This document shows positions 29,401 to 44,400 of a stretch of DNA of 64,000 nucleotides, in pieces. A program made the position numbers and the translations under genes. The stretch spans positions 6,956,256-7,020,255 of the forward strand of contig NC_135041.1 in the NCBI RefSeq assembly GCF_051020975.1, given 5' to 3'. The stretch's first letter is position 1, and every line of letters begins with the position of its first letter. This DNA is from Osmia lignaria lignaria (lineage: Eukaryota; Arthropoda; Insecta; Hymenoptera; Megachilidae). The notes beneath the pieces were generated by a model. The model did no database searches. It was not told the DNA's origin and was given only the letters and a program-made list of their open reading frames with translations.

Positions 29401-32400
29401 AGGTCGACTTGCGGAAATCCTTGTTCACGTATTTCAATGCCACGATGCTCTTGGACGAGGACGAGGACGCGGCGTCGCTCTTCGGGACAGGTGGTTTGCC
29501 ACGAGCATCCGGCGAACCGCCTTGTCTCAGATTCACTGAGGACGCGCTCGAGCCGACGGACGACTTCCCTGGCGACGAACACGACGGCGTCGCCTTTATT
29601 TTTGCACCCTGACTCGTCGTCGAACTGGCTGACGAGGATTTCGATCTGCCAATTGGCACATTTACAGCGGAACTGTCTGACGAGTCGATTCGCGTCATTT
29701 GACGAGGAAGATTCTTTGACGAACCGCTGCGCGACTGAGGTGTTGTTGATCGACTCTGGGATGAACTATCGTTTCATGAAAACAGAATAAGGATCGTTAC
29801 AAAGGCAAGTGCAAAGAAATATTAAATGTATTGAAAGTTGATAATTACCCGTGGAAAGATTCCTTCCCGCCTGATGCATTGTCACTCTTCGGGGATGCAA
29901 TTTCACTGCCTTGCTCCTTGCAATGTCCTTCAACTATCCTAGAGGATTCGTCTAGTTTAGACAACGAACTATGGTCAGACTTAGGTGTCGAGCCTCTTCT
30001 TTCTCGAAGTCCGTCAGATTTTGTCGACGAATTCGACGATGACCTCAAGATTTTCACGTCGTTCTTCGGCGTTCCGCGGCCTAACCGCGGTATAGACGGT
30101 CTTCTTTGATTATAACTCTCGCTCTTCGACGTCGAACTTTCTCTACTACTCTGCGTTTCCTCGCTCTTGGATTCTTGCGACTTTCCAACAATACCAGACT
30201 GCTGTGGACTTGCTAAACGGCCTACTTTACCTTCAACCTTTCCAACGGAACACGAGGCGTTCTGAAGTTTACCCTCTGATTGATCCTTCCTCGGATTCTC
30301 TTTCGGGTCCGCGCTGCTTCTCGGGAAACCCAAACCACCGAACACCTTGTTATTCTGCTCGTTTTGATTCCTGTTTGCGAAAATCTCTTGACTAGAATTA
30401 GGCGACACCTTCATGGAAGGATCGTTCCTGTCGTTCGACCTTGAAAACGCAAAACTGTTCATCCTGGAATTACCACCAGCCCCGCCGTTGAACCCTCTCC
30501 CGTAACCCGGACTTCCAGCTGTATTCGACGAAGAAAATTTGTCTATGTACGTTGTCCATGGTGTACCCGCGATTCGTCCACCACCACCGTATCTCAGGAA
30601 CCTCGAATTATCCTCCGTCTTTTCGCACTGAACCTCTTGATCCTTGGAATCGATCTTTTTTCTAACTCTCGCTACTTCCTTCTGACTCGCTATACCCACG
30701 TCGGCTCTTCTGTTTCTCACGAAGGATGAAGAAGCTGGTGGACTCGGCGACGTACCTCTAGTGATCATGGTTATGGTTACCGTTTCGCTTTCTTGTAGCC
30801 TCTTGTCAACTTCGAATTCTTCGGCTTTGGCGGAGGTTACGAATGGTTCTTGACTAGGATCCTTCTCCGAAGGTGATTTCGTAACATCCTCTTTCTTCGA
30901 GCTCCCTGGCACGGGCTTACTGCCTGAAGTTCGGAACCTGTCCGATCCGGAGTAGCTTATGGCTGCGGGAACTCGATCGTTACCGGTTCTCGAAGAAAGG
31001 AACCTGGTTGCTGAAGAAGAACCGTATCTGGAGGAGATTGGCGTCGAACTTGATTCAGACGCACCTGTGATCATTTTTAATATCGAATAACCTTCTGTAA
31101 ATTATGGTTACAGGATTGTTATTCGTTAGAATTTTAGTAGTACTTACTCGAAGAAGCACCGGAACGACCATAAGAGGAAGCTCTCGGATACATCCGGAAG
31201 GTGTTCGATTTTCCAACGCTGACTTCCGGGCTAGGCTCACGGGAGCTTCTTCCAGAGTTCGGTCGTAATCCTCGATAGGAAACCGGTGGATGGTCGGCTC
31301 TCTCTTTCTTCTCGATTCTACTTTCGTTTCCATAACTTCGAGCCAAGCCTGATCCGGGATACGTGTTGGATCCGTATCGGGATACTCCTTCGGGCTCTCT
31401 GCTCTTCTCGCGAGAAGTGGCACGGTTATATCTGTCCAAGACGGAGGCCGGTCTGTCTGAAGTTTTAGCAGCTGGATACGAGTACTTCTCCAACAGTGAG
31501 GATCTGCTGCTCGATAATGGGCTTTTCGCCCTTACGTCCTCCGACGACGACCTGCCCGGGTGCAGTCTGCTTTTATCGGCATCCTTGCCAGCTGAAATGA
31601 AATATCAAATAGGATTTAGAATAATAGACTAAATTGTATTTAGTATTAGTCGTTATAATCTAATAAATACAGTTTCAAAAACTTATAAAAATTTCTTTTC
31701 TAAAATCAGGCTTAATGTAAAGAAATCATTTAAGTGACTTACTGGAATACTTAAAGCTAGGTTTCTCTTCGTTTTTGTCCTTCTTCAAGAACGCGTTTCC
31801 AAAGCCAGATACCCTGTCCTTGGCAAGAGTCCGACTGGAACCGGAACCGATGGACGAGTAGCTGTTTCTGCAGCTGGGTAGACTACTTCCTGTCGAAGAA
31901 GCGGCCCTCCCAAATGTGCCGGCGGCGATGCCGACTCTGGATCTGTAGGCGCCAGTGTCACCCTGAAAGAGAAGCCATGAATCGAACCGATCGGTTGCCG
32001 ATTCCCGGCGATCGGGTAACATTTATCCGTGGCACCGTTACGCGGACATCGATCGGTCGAAGTTGATCGAAACCGAGCGGCACGAGTGCCGGAAATGTCA
32101 TTCGTTCCAGAGACCGGGGAACGAACAATCGAACCTCGTGTCGTTCTCGAAATAGAATTACCGATCGAGATCGCCGCGCCTGGACTTCTTTTTCCCTTCG
32201 AGATTTATGCGTCGCGGCTCGAATATTTATTAACCGCGATAGGATCGCGGTGCGTTTTGTATACCGACGAAAGAGCGAGCAACGTGACGCGTTTGAAGTC
32301 TCTTTTTATTTTCAATGAATTTTCAATACCTCCTTCCCTCCATCGTTATTCCTCTTGGGAAGTCTAAGAGATGGACGAGTGTTCAAGGAAGGGGTGGCCT

Positions 32401-35400
32401 ACGGCGAGGGCCAAGAACCCGGGAACTCAGGAACCCACGGAATCCTGTGGAGGGAAATCGAGAACCCGGAAATCCGGGAAAACCTACTATGCTCGATACT
32501 GTGCTTCTTTTTCGCTTAAGAGAAATTTTCTTACTGTTGTAACTGAGACGTTCAATTAGATAATAGTGCTAGAGACAGTATAGTTTACTTATTACAGTAG
32601 TCAGGTTTAACAAAAATAATTGGAAGATGAGGATGCAAAGAGGTAGGAAGATACTTCCAAGTAACCCGGATGAGGCTAATATGTATCATCTACGGACAGC
32701 TCAGGTCTAGAAATGATAATTCGCACAATTAACATAAGTTTGGCGGATTGCCTGAAGCTCGAAATAGACGGTCCGACCTGGCAGGGAGTAATAACCTTCC
32801 TGTTTCTCTTTCATACAACGGGTGAGACCGATAAAAGTATAATTAATCGTGTGATATTTTTGAAATCGTATCGGTGCTTCAACCTATCATCCGATTCGAT
32901 GAAGAAACCAACTACAAAAGCTTGGAAGTGTTCGTAAACGGAAATGGGTTTTCATAATCGTTTACTATCGGCCATAATATCCTGGCAAATCTAAGGTTTA
33001 CTTTCAGCACAGTTTATAAGCTCGCGTATTCAACGGTCGTCCAACTTGCCGATGGTTTATTTACCTTGACTCGAACAGGCTTACGCGGCTCCAGCTACGC
33101 GGCCATAATTTCAATTTAAATTCAATTACATTCTAAAGCTCCGGCATCTTATGCTAGAGCGTTAAGACGAGATTCTACGCGAAAGCGTGGAGTTAAAGGA
33201 GAGGGCTGCCGTCGGCCGGTGTCTTCGTGCTAAAACTTTTAAAAAGTGTCGTTCGTTATTATGCTAATGCCATTCGGGGGGTGATAATGGAATTACAACG
33301 GACGCTCCTTAAGACCGCTAAAACGATTCCTTTCGACGGAAGTGCCGAAAAGGGCCGGATACGATGACTCCTTTCGACTCGTTTACATCCGGCCCATTAT
33401 CGCATCTCCACTCTTTTCAGCCGTGAAACGAGCCTTTTCAATTGCAACACTTGGTACTCTGTCCTTCTTATATGCAAATAAAAATCATGCCCACGAATTT
33501 TGAATTTGTTTCATCGAGGCGTTGAGACGTCAGTGAAAAAATTATTGTAAATATATTATATTTTTCATCTGAAAAATTTTTATTTTCACTTATGCCTTTA
33601 GGATTAATACCGATGAAGTAATTTTATTTTAATAAAAATATTATTTAAGAAGACATATTATTTGGAATGAATTATTAAATTTCCAAATTGAAACAATAAA
33701 AAAATATTACTTGATATAGAAACTTTCAAGATGAAGGGTTTTTATATTAAACATCAGCTGGGTCCTTAGTTCATTAGTTGTATTAGCATCCTGATTGGAT
33801 ATGGTTCTGGACTGTGTTTCGTCGCTGAACTTCGATATTAGTTGAAGAAGTCACGATAAACATTTTGGCAACTAGCCTCGACGATCTTTGGCTAAATTCA
33901 GAGAAGGAAAGGTTTGCCAAGAAGTCGAATGAGAACCTGTTACGACGTCCATTATCGGCTTTACAGTGGTTTACTGGATGATCGCAAGGCGAAGCAGCAA
34001 ATTGCTAGCACGAAACTTTTGCCAGCCTTGGATCAAACTTTTCCTACGTACCTCCAGCCGTAAGGAAATTTCTTTCCATAATATACTTATTCTTATTCCC
34101 CATGAAAACGGACGATAGGTGCATTAAGGTTTTAGGAAACATTCGTATGTTTTTGCAGAAGTAATTTAGGATCTTTCAATTAAACTTCGGTATTCTCTTG
34201 TTTCGATTGAAATATACAGGTAGGAAACAGAGAATGAACAAGAAAATATATAAGAAACGAAGTAAATAAAAAAAAGGAAAAAAAGAAGAAAATTGATACA
34301 AATAGCGTTCGCTGAGACTTTACGTAGTAGAGCAAACAGGAATCTAGAAAAACGATCGTTCCCAAACAATTTATCCGTGATCGATAAACGATCCATCGAT
34401 GTCCACCCACCACTGGCTAATCCGTCAACGTGGTTGTTCTCTTTTAACGAAAAACGAAACGAAAGCTTCGATTTAGCGTCCCTTTCTCGATATTTCGTCG
34501 GCGTGGCGAAAAGCTTTCTATTGGGCTGGTCGAATTGAAAGCAGCTCGACCGGGAAATCTTTCGATATTGCTTTATCGTCCATAAAAATGGCTGTTTACA
34601 GCCTCCCTCTCTTTCTCTCTTTACTCTCACCCCTTGATACCGCTTTATCGATAGATAAATCGTCCGACAACCGCCGCCAGCCAGTTTATTTCTCATGCGC
34701 GCTGTTCTACTGTTGTTTCACCGAGTGAAACGTGCCTGACTTTCCTGTAAATTAATGTTTTGAAAGTAAAACCTCCATTTGGTTTGTAGGAATGCCTGGA
34801 TATCACTGAATATTCATTCCATTTACGTTTTTGTTGATCGATACAGTTTATATACCGCTGCATTTTTTCAAAATCGTTAACAGAAAAGATTTCATTCCAT
34901 TTTTGGCTACTTTTAATGTTTAAATTAAGGATACTACAGCGACTGTATGGTATCACATATCCTAATCAATTTATAATCTTTTAATATAATTTACCTATGT
35001 ACAAGATAATTAGAATGTTGTAATTTTTGAAACAATCTTACCATAACTTCTTAAATTTCAATTTTCGATTTTTCTTATTCAAGAAATACTTGTATTAATA
35101 ATAATAAGAATTTTTATTTTTTCCACAAACCAAAAATAAACATAAATTACTCTTGTATCCTTAATTGCACAGCGGTAAAGATTCATTGAAACAAAAGGCA
35201 CCTGGTATACTTAATAAAAAAACAATATTATTTGAAAAATTAATTTGGTATGTTATACCCTACCAAGCCGTCACTCGGTTAATCGGAAAGGTACGAATAC
35301 TTTTGCGACCCCATGTACAAATTGCACCAATTGCATCGCCCGCTCTGTTCAAAACAATTCCCATCTCATTAATTCAATGGTTTCTAATGTCCCTTTGTAA

Positions 35401-38400
35401 ACCATCCGCGACATAGATCGAAGAATCGCAATTGTATCAGACGGGTGTAATCTTCGCATTAGCGACGAGGATGTGGACGCCTGAAGCGTCTTGATACCAG
35501 CTCGAGGGAAGACCGAGTAATTGAAGAGTGTCAGTCTGATTTAACCTCTGTCCACTGGTCGTATTATTATAATTTACGACGTGCCACCAGTTGTCACGAG
35601 GTACGAACAGTGAAAATAGTATTCTGTCTTCTTTTTGGCGTTACAAAGCAGTGTCGATACACGAGACTGGTTCAAAAGCCAACTTTCCTTTGAACTGGGC
35701 TCGATAATCAATTAATAACTGTCAATGAGAAAAAAAAACATGAAGAGACAGAAATATATTGTCCTCGAATCATTCACTGTTCAACTTTGGCAAATATTTT
35801 CACAATATTTCGTTACTTTCATTACCGTTAGTTTCAAGTACCAAATCAATAAAAAGGATATAAAATATTTATGAATAGTCTATAACTACACAGATATTAT
35901 ATTCAAAGGGAGGTAGATAGCACGGTAACGTGTTCTTTTTTTAAAATCCTTTTTCATAAAAAAGAGAAAATATTCGCGACACCAGTCGAAATATTTATTC
36001 CACCGAGAAAATGTGACGCTTGCGTTTCATCAAATAACAACCGTACGTTCGAACGCATCGTTGAAGCGCATTTTATATATGTATCATAATATACAGTGGA
36101 AAGTGTAACGCCATTAAATTGTAATTTCATTGATGGTGTTTACAAAAGTGCCCGTGTGTTTGAATGGTGGACCAACCGTGCCACTTTGTACGTCCGATGA
36201 TTTAATAAATATTTACGTTTTATTAAATTACCCGTTCTATGGCGTTGGATCGGAGATATGAGAAGTCGAAAACGCATGGGATACGTTAACGTTCGGACGG
36301 TAATTGGAAACTTAATATATCGCCGGGTTACGTATTCGCATTATACAGTTGAAAGGGTTATTAGCGTTCAGGTGGTCCGTGAACTCACGTCGTTGTATAA
36401 ATTTAATCTATCATCTAAGCTGGACGGACGCGTTTTCTTCCGCAACAAACCGTCACGTTACACCAACGTTAGTCGACGGTTTTATATTTATTCCTGATGG
36501 AACAGCAGCGAAAAGTTCTATCCGTCTCTCTCAGACAACCTGGTTCAAATGTAATTCATCAACCGATGCCAAGTTCAGTTCGTCTTCTCGAAATTACATT
36601 ACGTATTCCATCATGAGCTTGAATTCGATGAAATATCACGACAAGAAAAGGTTCTTCTTCGCATAGGATTTGGCTTAGGGTTGTATCATGATGGGGATAA
36701 GAAGAAAGTGGAAAAAAAAATGAAGAATTGTTGACTTGTAATCAAAATTGGAGCTGTCAACTTGATATCTACAATTTTAGTTTTGCAAAGCTGAATTATT
36801 TCGAAAATAAATTGTCAAGTGTTTGATAGCTTGCATTTCAGAAGACCTTGCGAAAAAATCTTTGGATCTATCAATACTACAATACTAGAATGTTAGATTA
36901 TTAGAATATTAAAATACTAAGATATTAGAATTCTGGAATCTTAGAATTTTAGAATGTTAGAAACTTAGAATCTTGGAATTTGATTACCTTCCAATTAGAA
37001 TCTTAGAATAATGATGAGATCAGTCCACATTTAGGAAAGGAGGGAACCCCACCTTAGCCCCTACCTGTTTAGCCGACGAATATTATTCCATAAACATTAT
37101 TGTATCGGAGTGAAAAAAATAAAATTTATTGGATGAAATTTCATCCGGAAGATTGCAATTGCCATACGTCTGAAGAAATGAAACAGGAAACGTCTGCGCT
37201 TCGTTTCGTTCTCCCTTTAAAAAGCCATCATCAAAATCCGCGAAACAATTTCGTCGTCGAGGCGAGATTAAAAACGAAAGAAGAACCTCGTATTTCCTTC
37301 GAACACGAGCAAATTAAATTCCCTTTCTTCCGGTACCCGGTCTCTGCTGCCCCTACGACATTATTTTTAACGTATTAATTCGCGCGACCGGAAACAGGGA
37401 ATGGAATCTCCCCGCGACTACCTTCTTTCCCCGAACGATTCGCGAACGTTCTTGATCCACGACGAAAACGTCTTTCATTAAATATACAACAAATTACGCG
37501 TTCGTTCTCTGCCAACGAATCTCCGTGTACGGTATGGAAGTAACGGAATCGCGTTTTCAAAGGAACGGTTACGGTTCGTTACGTTTAATGAAACGTCAGA
37601 AGCTTGGACAGAGAGTCGAGGACAGACAGATAGAAAAATTGTAAAGGATATCGTACTTTTATTTTTATATTCGATGAACCTACTCTTTGAACCCGAAATG
37701 ATCCTCTAGAGCCCGAAGTGCAGGAAATTATGAAACATTTGTTGTGGATCGCACCTATACTTTCTGTAATAGAAAAGATATTTTCTGTACAGAATTTTCA
37801 TGACATAATGCTTTTTTGAAATAAAGTCTGCAGTCATCAGCAATTTAGAATTGCTAAGGAAATAAAAATCCTACGAAGAAGACGATAATGTTCGCTCCTG
37901 TTTATCTAACAAAATGCCGATTAGGTCGTTTCGAAGATCCATTTTCACCGACTGTTATTTCATGTTTCACACGTTGGATAGTGGCCAAATTTTTCTGTAT
38001 ATCGACGCGTGGATCAAGGAAACGTTTTCAAGTTGGTCGACCGTTAGTGTGACACGTGCATATCGAATGTGAATTCCGTATGACATTTGCTAAGCAGATT
38101 TCTGGCAAGGATTGTCTACACCTTCGATTTCGCTTCCTGTTTCGTCTGTTTTGTTACGCAATCTCTCATTCTATTCGTGGACGAAACAAATTGGTATATT
38201 TTCGTCAGAGATTCAATTTCTCGAAATTCAACGACTTTTTAATGTTATCAAGGTCATTACCCTGAATACAGGGTAATTTTACTTCTTATAGATACCGTAT
38301 TTATCTTTATGATCATTAGTCTAGCCTAAATTAACTAATTATGAAAGTTCACATTAGGTTTAAATTTCTAACTTTTCATAATTGATATTTTAATGAATTT

Positions 38401-41400
38401 CTCTTTTCTATCTATAGTCATCTGAGTTGGAAATTTAAATTTTAATGCAAAATAAATACGCATAAAGATGGAGAATTTAATTTTCACCCTATTATAGAAT
38501 TGAAAGATTCATTATTTTATAATAATTAAAGTTCATTAACTCCGAGGAATACGTCATTCTATCAGCAGAATTATTTCAAGCTGAATAAGACACTCGAGGT
38601 GTAGCTAATTAATTTCACTCGCAGCAGGTCATTGTAAGCTGAAGATATTTAATGAAGTTTCTCGAGATCCCTAAACTCTGACGCGAAAGTCTTTCGATGA
38701 AAAGCTTCCTCGCTACCAAGATGGCGACAAGAGAATGTTGAGAACTAAACGCTTCATCGGAGAAATAGTATAACGGTTTCGACGAGTAATTGGAAAACTT
38801 CCGGTGATGTGTAAGTCGGCGAAAGTTGCGGGCGAAGGTTCTTTCAAACCCACTAGGTTTCGAAGACACTGAACCTTTCGATACCCATCGATACGTCGAT
38901 CAATCTCTCAACAAATCATTTTTCATTGTCGTTGTATCAACAAAAAGCTCAGTTCATAAATAATAATTAAAAGAGAGTAAGAATTCAATCTACTGTTTTA
39001 TCAAATTTTCAACTTCAACTCATTGTAATATTTAATACCATCTAGCGTTTCCATTTTTCTTCCTGTTTTTCAATTATTTACATGTTACGAGAGGAAGGAA
39101 GTTCTCTCTCTTTTATTTTCAACTAAACAATGCAAATGCAAAGAGGGAAAACTTCGGTACATAAATTTCATTTAAAAACTTTGAATTTGATATTGTTAGA
39201 AATATTCCAAGCATTTTGATTTAATGGTGGACGAAACGGGTGCGCTTCGCTCTTCAGATTTTATTAATGACCATAAATCGTTCGTCTCAAGTTGTAGCCA
39301 CTTCAAGCAACCTCGCTACTGTTGCGCCGTTTTGCATCGTTCGGTTAATATATCTATATAACAGTATGTGAATCAATGCTTATTATCATCGTGTATTTTT
39401 AACGGTACACGTCATCTTTTCCGATCGCGTTATCATTTAAAGAGTACTCTGTTGAAGCAGAAGTTGAATTGATCGAAAATGATTGTAAAATAATTGATTG
39501 CACATGAAAACTCTATAAATTTGCAGCTATTATTTATGAAATATTAAATAAATTAACAGAATACCTATTGGAAAATCTTACAATGAGGTGTAAGCAGCAC
39601 AGACCAACCTCGTCTAATCTCTAGAATCACGTTTCATTTAAATCTTCTTCTAAAATAAAACAAACTAGTCCTCCAGTTCTCTGAGAGCAGAAAATCTCTG
39701 TATACCAAAGGTATTTGAGACGTGGAAGAAAAAAGGCAGCTTTCCCAGTGGCTTTCGGGTGGCACGTGAAAAAACTGTCGACGTTCTTTCGTAGAGAACG
39801 GTACGGAATAGATCAACATCCACGTCCTGCAGCCGCGGAAGATCAACAGACGGAGCTTCTCCTCTGTGAATCGCAAATTTTCCAACGCGTACGCTACGGT
39901 ATCGTGTTCCATCAAAATGGAACGAAAATGGCCGGCTCGAATTTCGACGTGTCGTTCCAAGACAGAGCCATTCGTGCCCTCTCACCGATTCGTGGTGCTC
40001 TGCCAATTTCTCGGCCACCTTCCACGCGCTCGACTTTCAGTTCAGGCTATTTATTTTACAGGACAACCAGCCGAGAGTTTAATTAATACTGAGAGAAAGC
40101 GCCGCGAGTGGAACAAGAGATTGGAACACCCTTAGCTCGGTGTCGCGAGGAATCTGTGTATAAATAGAAGCACCAGAGACTATTCTCTGGAGATTCAGGC
40201 GATTTTCCGTTAGAAACGAAGGCTTAAAGTTGCCGTGTCACTGTGAACTGCTATTTTTATTGTTCTACTCCTTCCGCTCGCCCTTTCGGTTTTAAGAAAA
40301 GCTGCGGAGACCGAGAATGCGTAATGACGCGAAAGCGAGCTGAAAATGGTAATACGAAAGGAAATGAAGAAATCTTTTACTTTGAATGGAATTATTGTAA
40401 GAATGAATATAGGGAAATGATGGAAAACTTTCTATGTATCAAACTCAATCATCGTTTGCTGCAATTGGCACCTAGCCATTTTGTATTCATATCATTAATT
40501 AAGGGTGCATTTATGCAGTAATTTTCTTCAAACTTTAAGCTTTTAATTGATATACTATAAGTGCTATTTTACGATACTTTTCTGTCATCAGTTTGTGGCC
40601 AACTGTTCATGTAACAAACTGATATAATGAAAACCATTGTTTTCTTGTAATTGATAATCAATCATTTTGGTCTAAGATGAAGGCTACATGTATATAGTAA
40701 TTTTCTTCAAACCTTAAACTTTAAATTGATACACCACGAGTAATACTTTTCTGTCATAAAATCGTATCGCACTTAACTTTCTCTTACAGTCTCACCATAG
40801 AGAATGGTGCAATATTTAATTTCCAATGCGATCGATCTCCATTCATGACGTCACCTTCTGTCGAAGCAACGCCATACAAATTATTACTGCGCCTGTAATC
40901 AATCAATTACTGTTTGAGTAATTCCCATTGTAAGAGAAAGCGTCTGTTCTATGGCCATAATTCGTAGGAGATTCAACAATATCGTACAATAGATCGAGCG
41001 TAGCCAGGGCAGAGCTGAAAATTGATTTCAATCCAGACAATTGATCCACGAGATCAGCTGTGTTTGCGGAGTCACCATTGTTGTCGTTTCTGCCGGCAAA
41101 TATTGGCCCTCGCTAACAAGACAGCGACGTTCGAATGGTTTCGTCCACAGGATATTCTTCTGTCACGGTTTTCAAACGCCTGTTTCACTGGTTGATCATC
41201 GTGCACGCTGCGAATTTGATTTCACAATAACTCGACAGGACGTCCGTGTTTTACGTTTTTTAAATCGTTCAGTTCCGTTGTATTAACTCTTCGCATGGAT
41301 AACATCGTCCATTTTACAGCGTGTATTTCTTTTCATAATGGAAAAACAATCGAAGTTTATTTATATTTCCAACTTGATGACTTACGAATGAAAAATTATG

Positions 41401-44400
41401 ACATTGAAACATTTTTTTATAGAAGTACTATATTTAAAATAAGATAAGCCTTTAGAATTCCTGAGATATATTAAGTTGTTAGGAAGAAATAAATTGCCCC
41501 AACTTTGAGGAGAAAATTTACAAAGTCAGCAAATATGGCTGAAGTACCAAGAACATCGTGTCACGATTTTCTCATTGACCTCGAGATTTCTCGCTGGTTG
41601 AAGGGCACACAAACTGTCGTAGTTCTGCAATTTTCCCAAACAAAAAATCGAGATGGTCGTGTGTACCAACGTCAGTGGAAAAAAGAAAGTCGAAGCGATG
41701 TCTACGAGTCTGTTTAAATATAGCCGCGAGGTCTTCGTCCATGCTCCCTCTGGAGTATTCACGCGTATATTCCCTTAGACTGTACGAGGAGGGAAAAGCG
41801 AAGGAAGAAAAGAAAATTACATTTTGTAGAACACCACCATGTGCACTCTTGGGCAGTTGGGTAAAATAGATGAAAATGGTGGTGGTGAGAAAACATTCAC
41901 TTGATTTGGAAGATGACTAATGGATTGATCATACAATTGATGTGTATATGGGTGCAATGTGGATTTTATTTAGCAAAGAGAAAAATATAGAGGAACCTTG
42001 CAACAATCACTTTAAATTTTTGGAGAATCTAAGGAGAATCTAGGGAGAATCTAAGAATAGCCAGCTACAAATTTTCAAATTTAGAAATCGGGAAAGTTGG
42101 AAATTGGGAACTTTGGAAACTGGTAACTTTGGAAACTGGTAACTGGAAATTTGGAAAATTCAAAGGCGGTTAGAAAATTAGAGGGTTGGGAAATTGGGAA
42201 ACGGGGAAATTATAAAATGGGAAAATTCGGGAAATTTAGAAATTTAGAAATATATGAATTTCAAATTGAAGGATTGACTACTCATCAGCATTCGCGAACG
42301 CATTAGTCTACAGATATTCATATCACAAGTTGAAAAAAAAATTAATTTCCAAATCCCTCTTTCGCCTCTTAATATTTCATAATATAAAATATTAGGCCCT
42401 GAATGATGGTGGTTAAGTTATAATGATACCATCTCTCTATGCAGCGTATAATAATATCGAAATGGAACATAGTAGATCGTTTCCACACGAGATGAAATAT
42501 TTTCCACGTGATCGTACTAAGCATGTTTCGCGTAAATTCCAGTGGGGGGTGAAATGTGTGATCGGATCGAGGCATGGTTTTGCTATCGGAAACACCTGTA
42601 TCCGATGGCAGCGTCGAAGCATCAAATGTGGATGCGGCTCGATTCGTTAGTCGGTTATGCATCGTCGGCGTTCAACATGAGCACAATGCAGTGGCCAAAT
42701 ACTGGCTCGCCTCTCGGCGAACATAATTTATTGTCGCGGCATAGCGCAATGAAAAGCCCGGGCATTATCGCGATGTTGCTTTTATCACGAGCCACTACTG
42801 CCCAGTATTAACGTGCAATTTGTTGCAAGCTGTTTAAACGGGTAAACGAGCTTGCGCTTAGGCTATTCCGTGGCAATCGCTTCGTTATTAAGATTTATCG
42901 AATCGATACAAGGCTAGCTTCTGCTCTGCAAGCTAGTCCATTGCGATAATTAAAGTATATTTATCGCGTTTACAAAATTTTGTAAACTTGTAACATACAC
43001 AAAATTATAGTACCTTTAGCATTATGCCTTTTTAATTCCTATTTCAAATTTCAACATTTTCCTGAATATTTGAATCAATAATTGAAATAATTATAGCTTT
43101 AGAAAAATAAATCTTGGATTTTAAAAAATCGATCCTGTTCCAAATTTTTATTATTCCTATTTTCTTAAACTGTTAATGTCACGAAGAATTAAGAATCTGT
43201 CGATAAAACGTTCATTTCTGTAAATATTCCTATAGACGAAGAGAGAGAGAGAGAAAAGATAAACGAATTTCGAGGCGAGAATATTGAAACGATGCTGGAA
43301 ACTCGTGTTCTGTCAATTTCGAGACGATGCACGGCAACGTTGCTGGAAGCATGGATGCATATGCATTTCAGGTTGACGTTCCACGAAGGGGTTGCGCAGG
43401 TCGACGAGAGGGTAAGAGGAGGACGCTCAATTAAATCGCGCCTCGACAAGGTTTTGCCGTGACATTAACTCGTCTTGAAATATTCAGAAGAGCCGTTAAA
43501 TCTTTTTCTCAACGTTCAAATGCTTCTTATCCTCGTTAGAATCATTCGAGCGGCCACCGCGTGTCTGTGATTTCAAAGAAAGTTATTAACGAGCGATATT
43601 ACCCGCCTCGACGACTATCCTTTTGCTTCTTTTTATTTAAATCGTCGATTTTATTCGCCGTCGACGACGGTGCTGGAATTGCTCGAAGCAAACGGCTGGA
43701 TATTTTTACTGTCAGTTCCGTGCTGATATTACCAGAGTTTCGCGTTTTAACGCTCGGATTTCCTTGACACCCCTCCACCCCAGAGATTCGCAGAGATTTA
43801 TCGTCGTTCGACGAGAAGAAAGACTGTTTCTTGGGAAACACGTTTCAGATGTGTTTCCCTTTGTCGTTTCCGGTACCTTGGCACAAAAGAAAAATTGCGC
43901 TATTGTATACAAGAAGGGCTTCAGGAAGCTCGGTCCCTTCTTCAATAAAATGCTTAATTAAATTCTACATTATTTCCTACACATACCCTCTAAGTTTCAT
44001 TACTGTACCTCCAAAATTGACCGAATTAGTATAGCAAATTTTATAAATCAATGTTAATCGATTAACTTTTACTCTTCGAAAGATAAAAAGCTTAACAAAA
44101 ACGCTTTAAAAGTTTTTTAATAAAACAAAATAATGTTACAAAACAATACTTGGGTTTTGTTTAATTAGATTGTAGGTTAAATTAGGCTTTTAAGTTACGT
44201 TTAGGTTTTTTGCATTCAACACTACAATTATATCATTTATGTGTCAAAAAGTACTTATGCGTAAATATTTTTTTTTTAATATATCAAAGACATTGAATTA
44301 ATTTTGTACACTCGACAAATTTAGGTACTGGCGATGTATCCCATTAGCAAATACCGTCGAAGTAAACTTGTACATCAAATCTTCCCGACATCTTTAATAT

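Noticed and set aside
31963..32022. In-frame ATG start for the serine-rich exons at 32022 (MLPDRRES...)
   Set aside because: It would read through a strong TTCTCTTTCAG acceptor at 31963. The MASYRSY exon offers a better start in matching phase.
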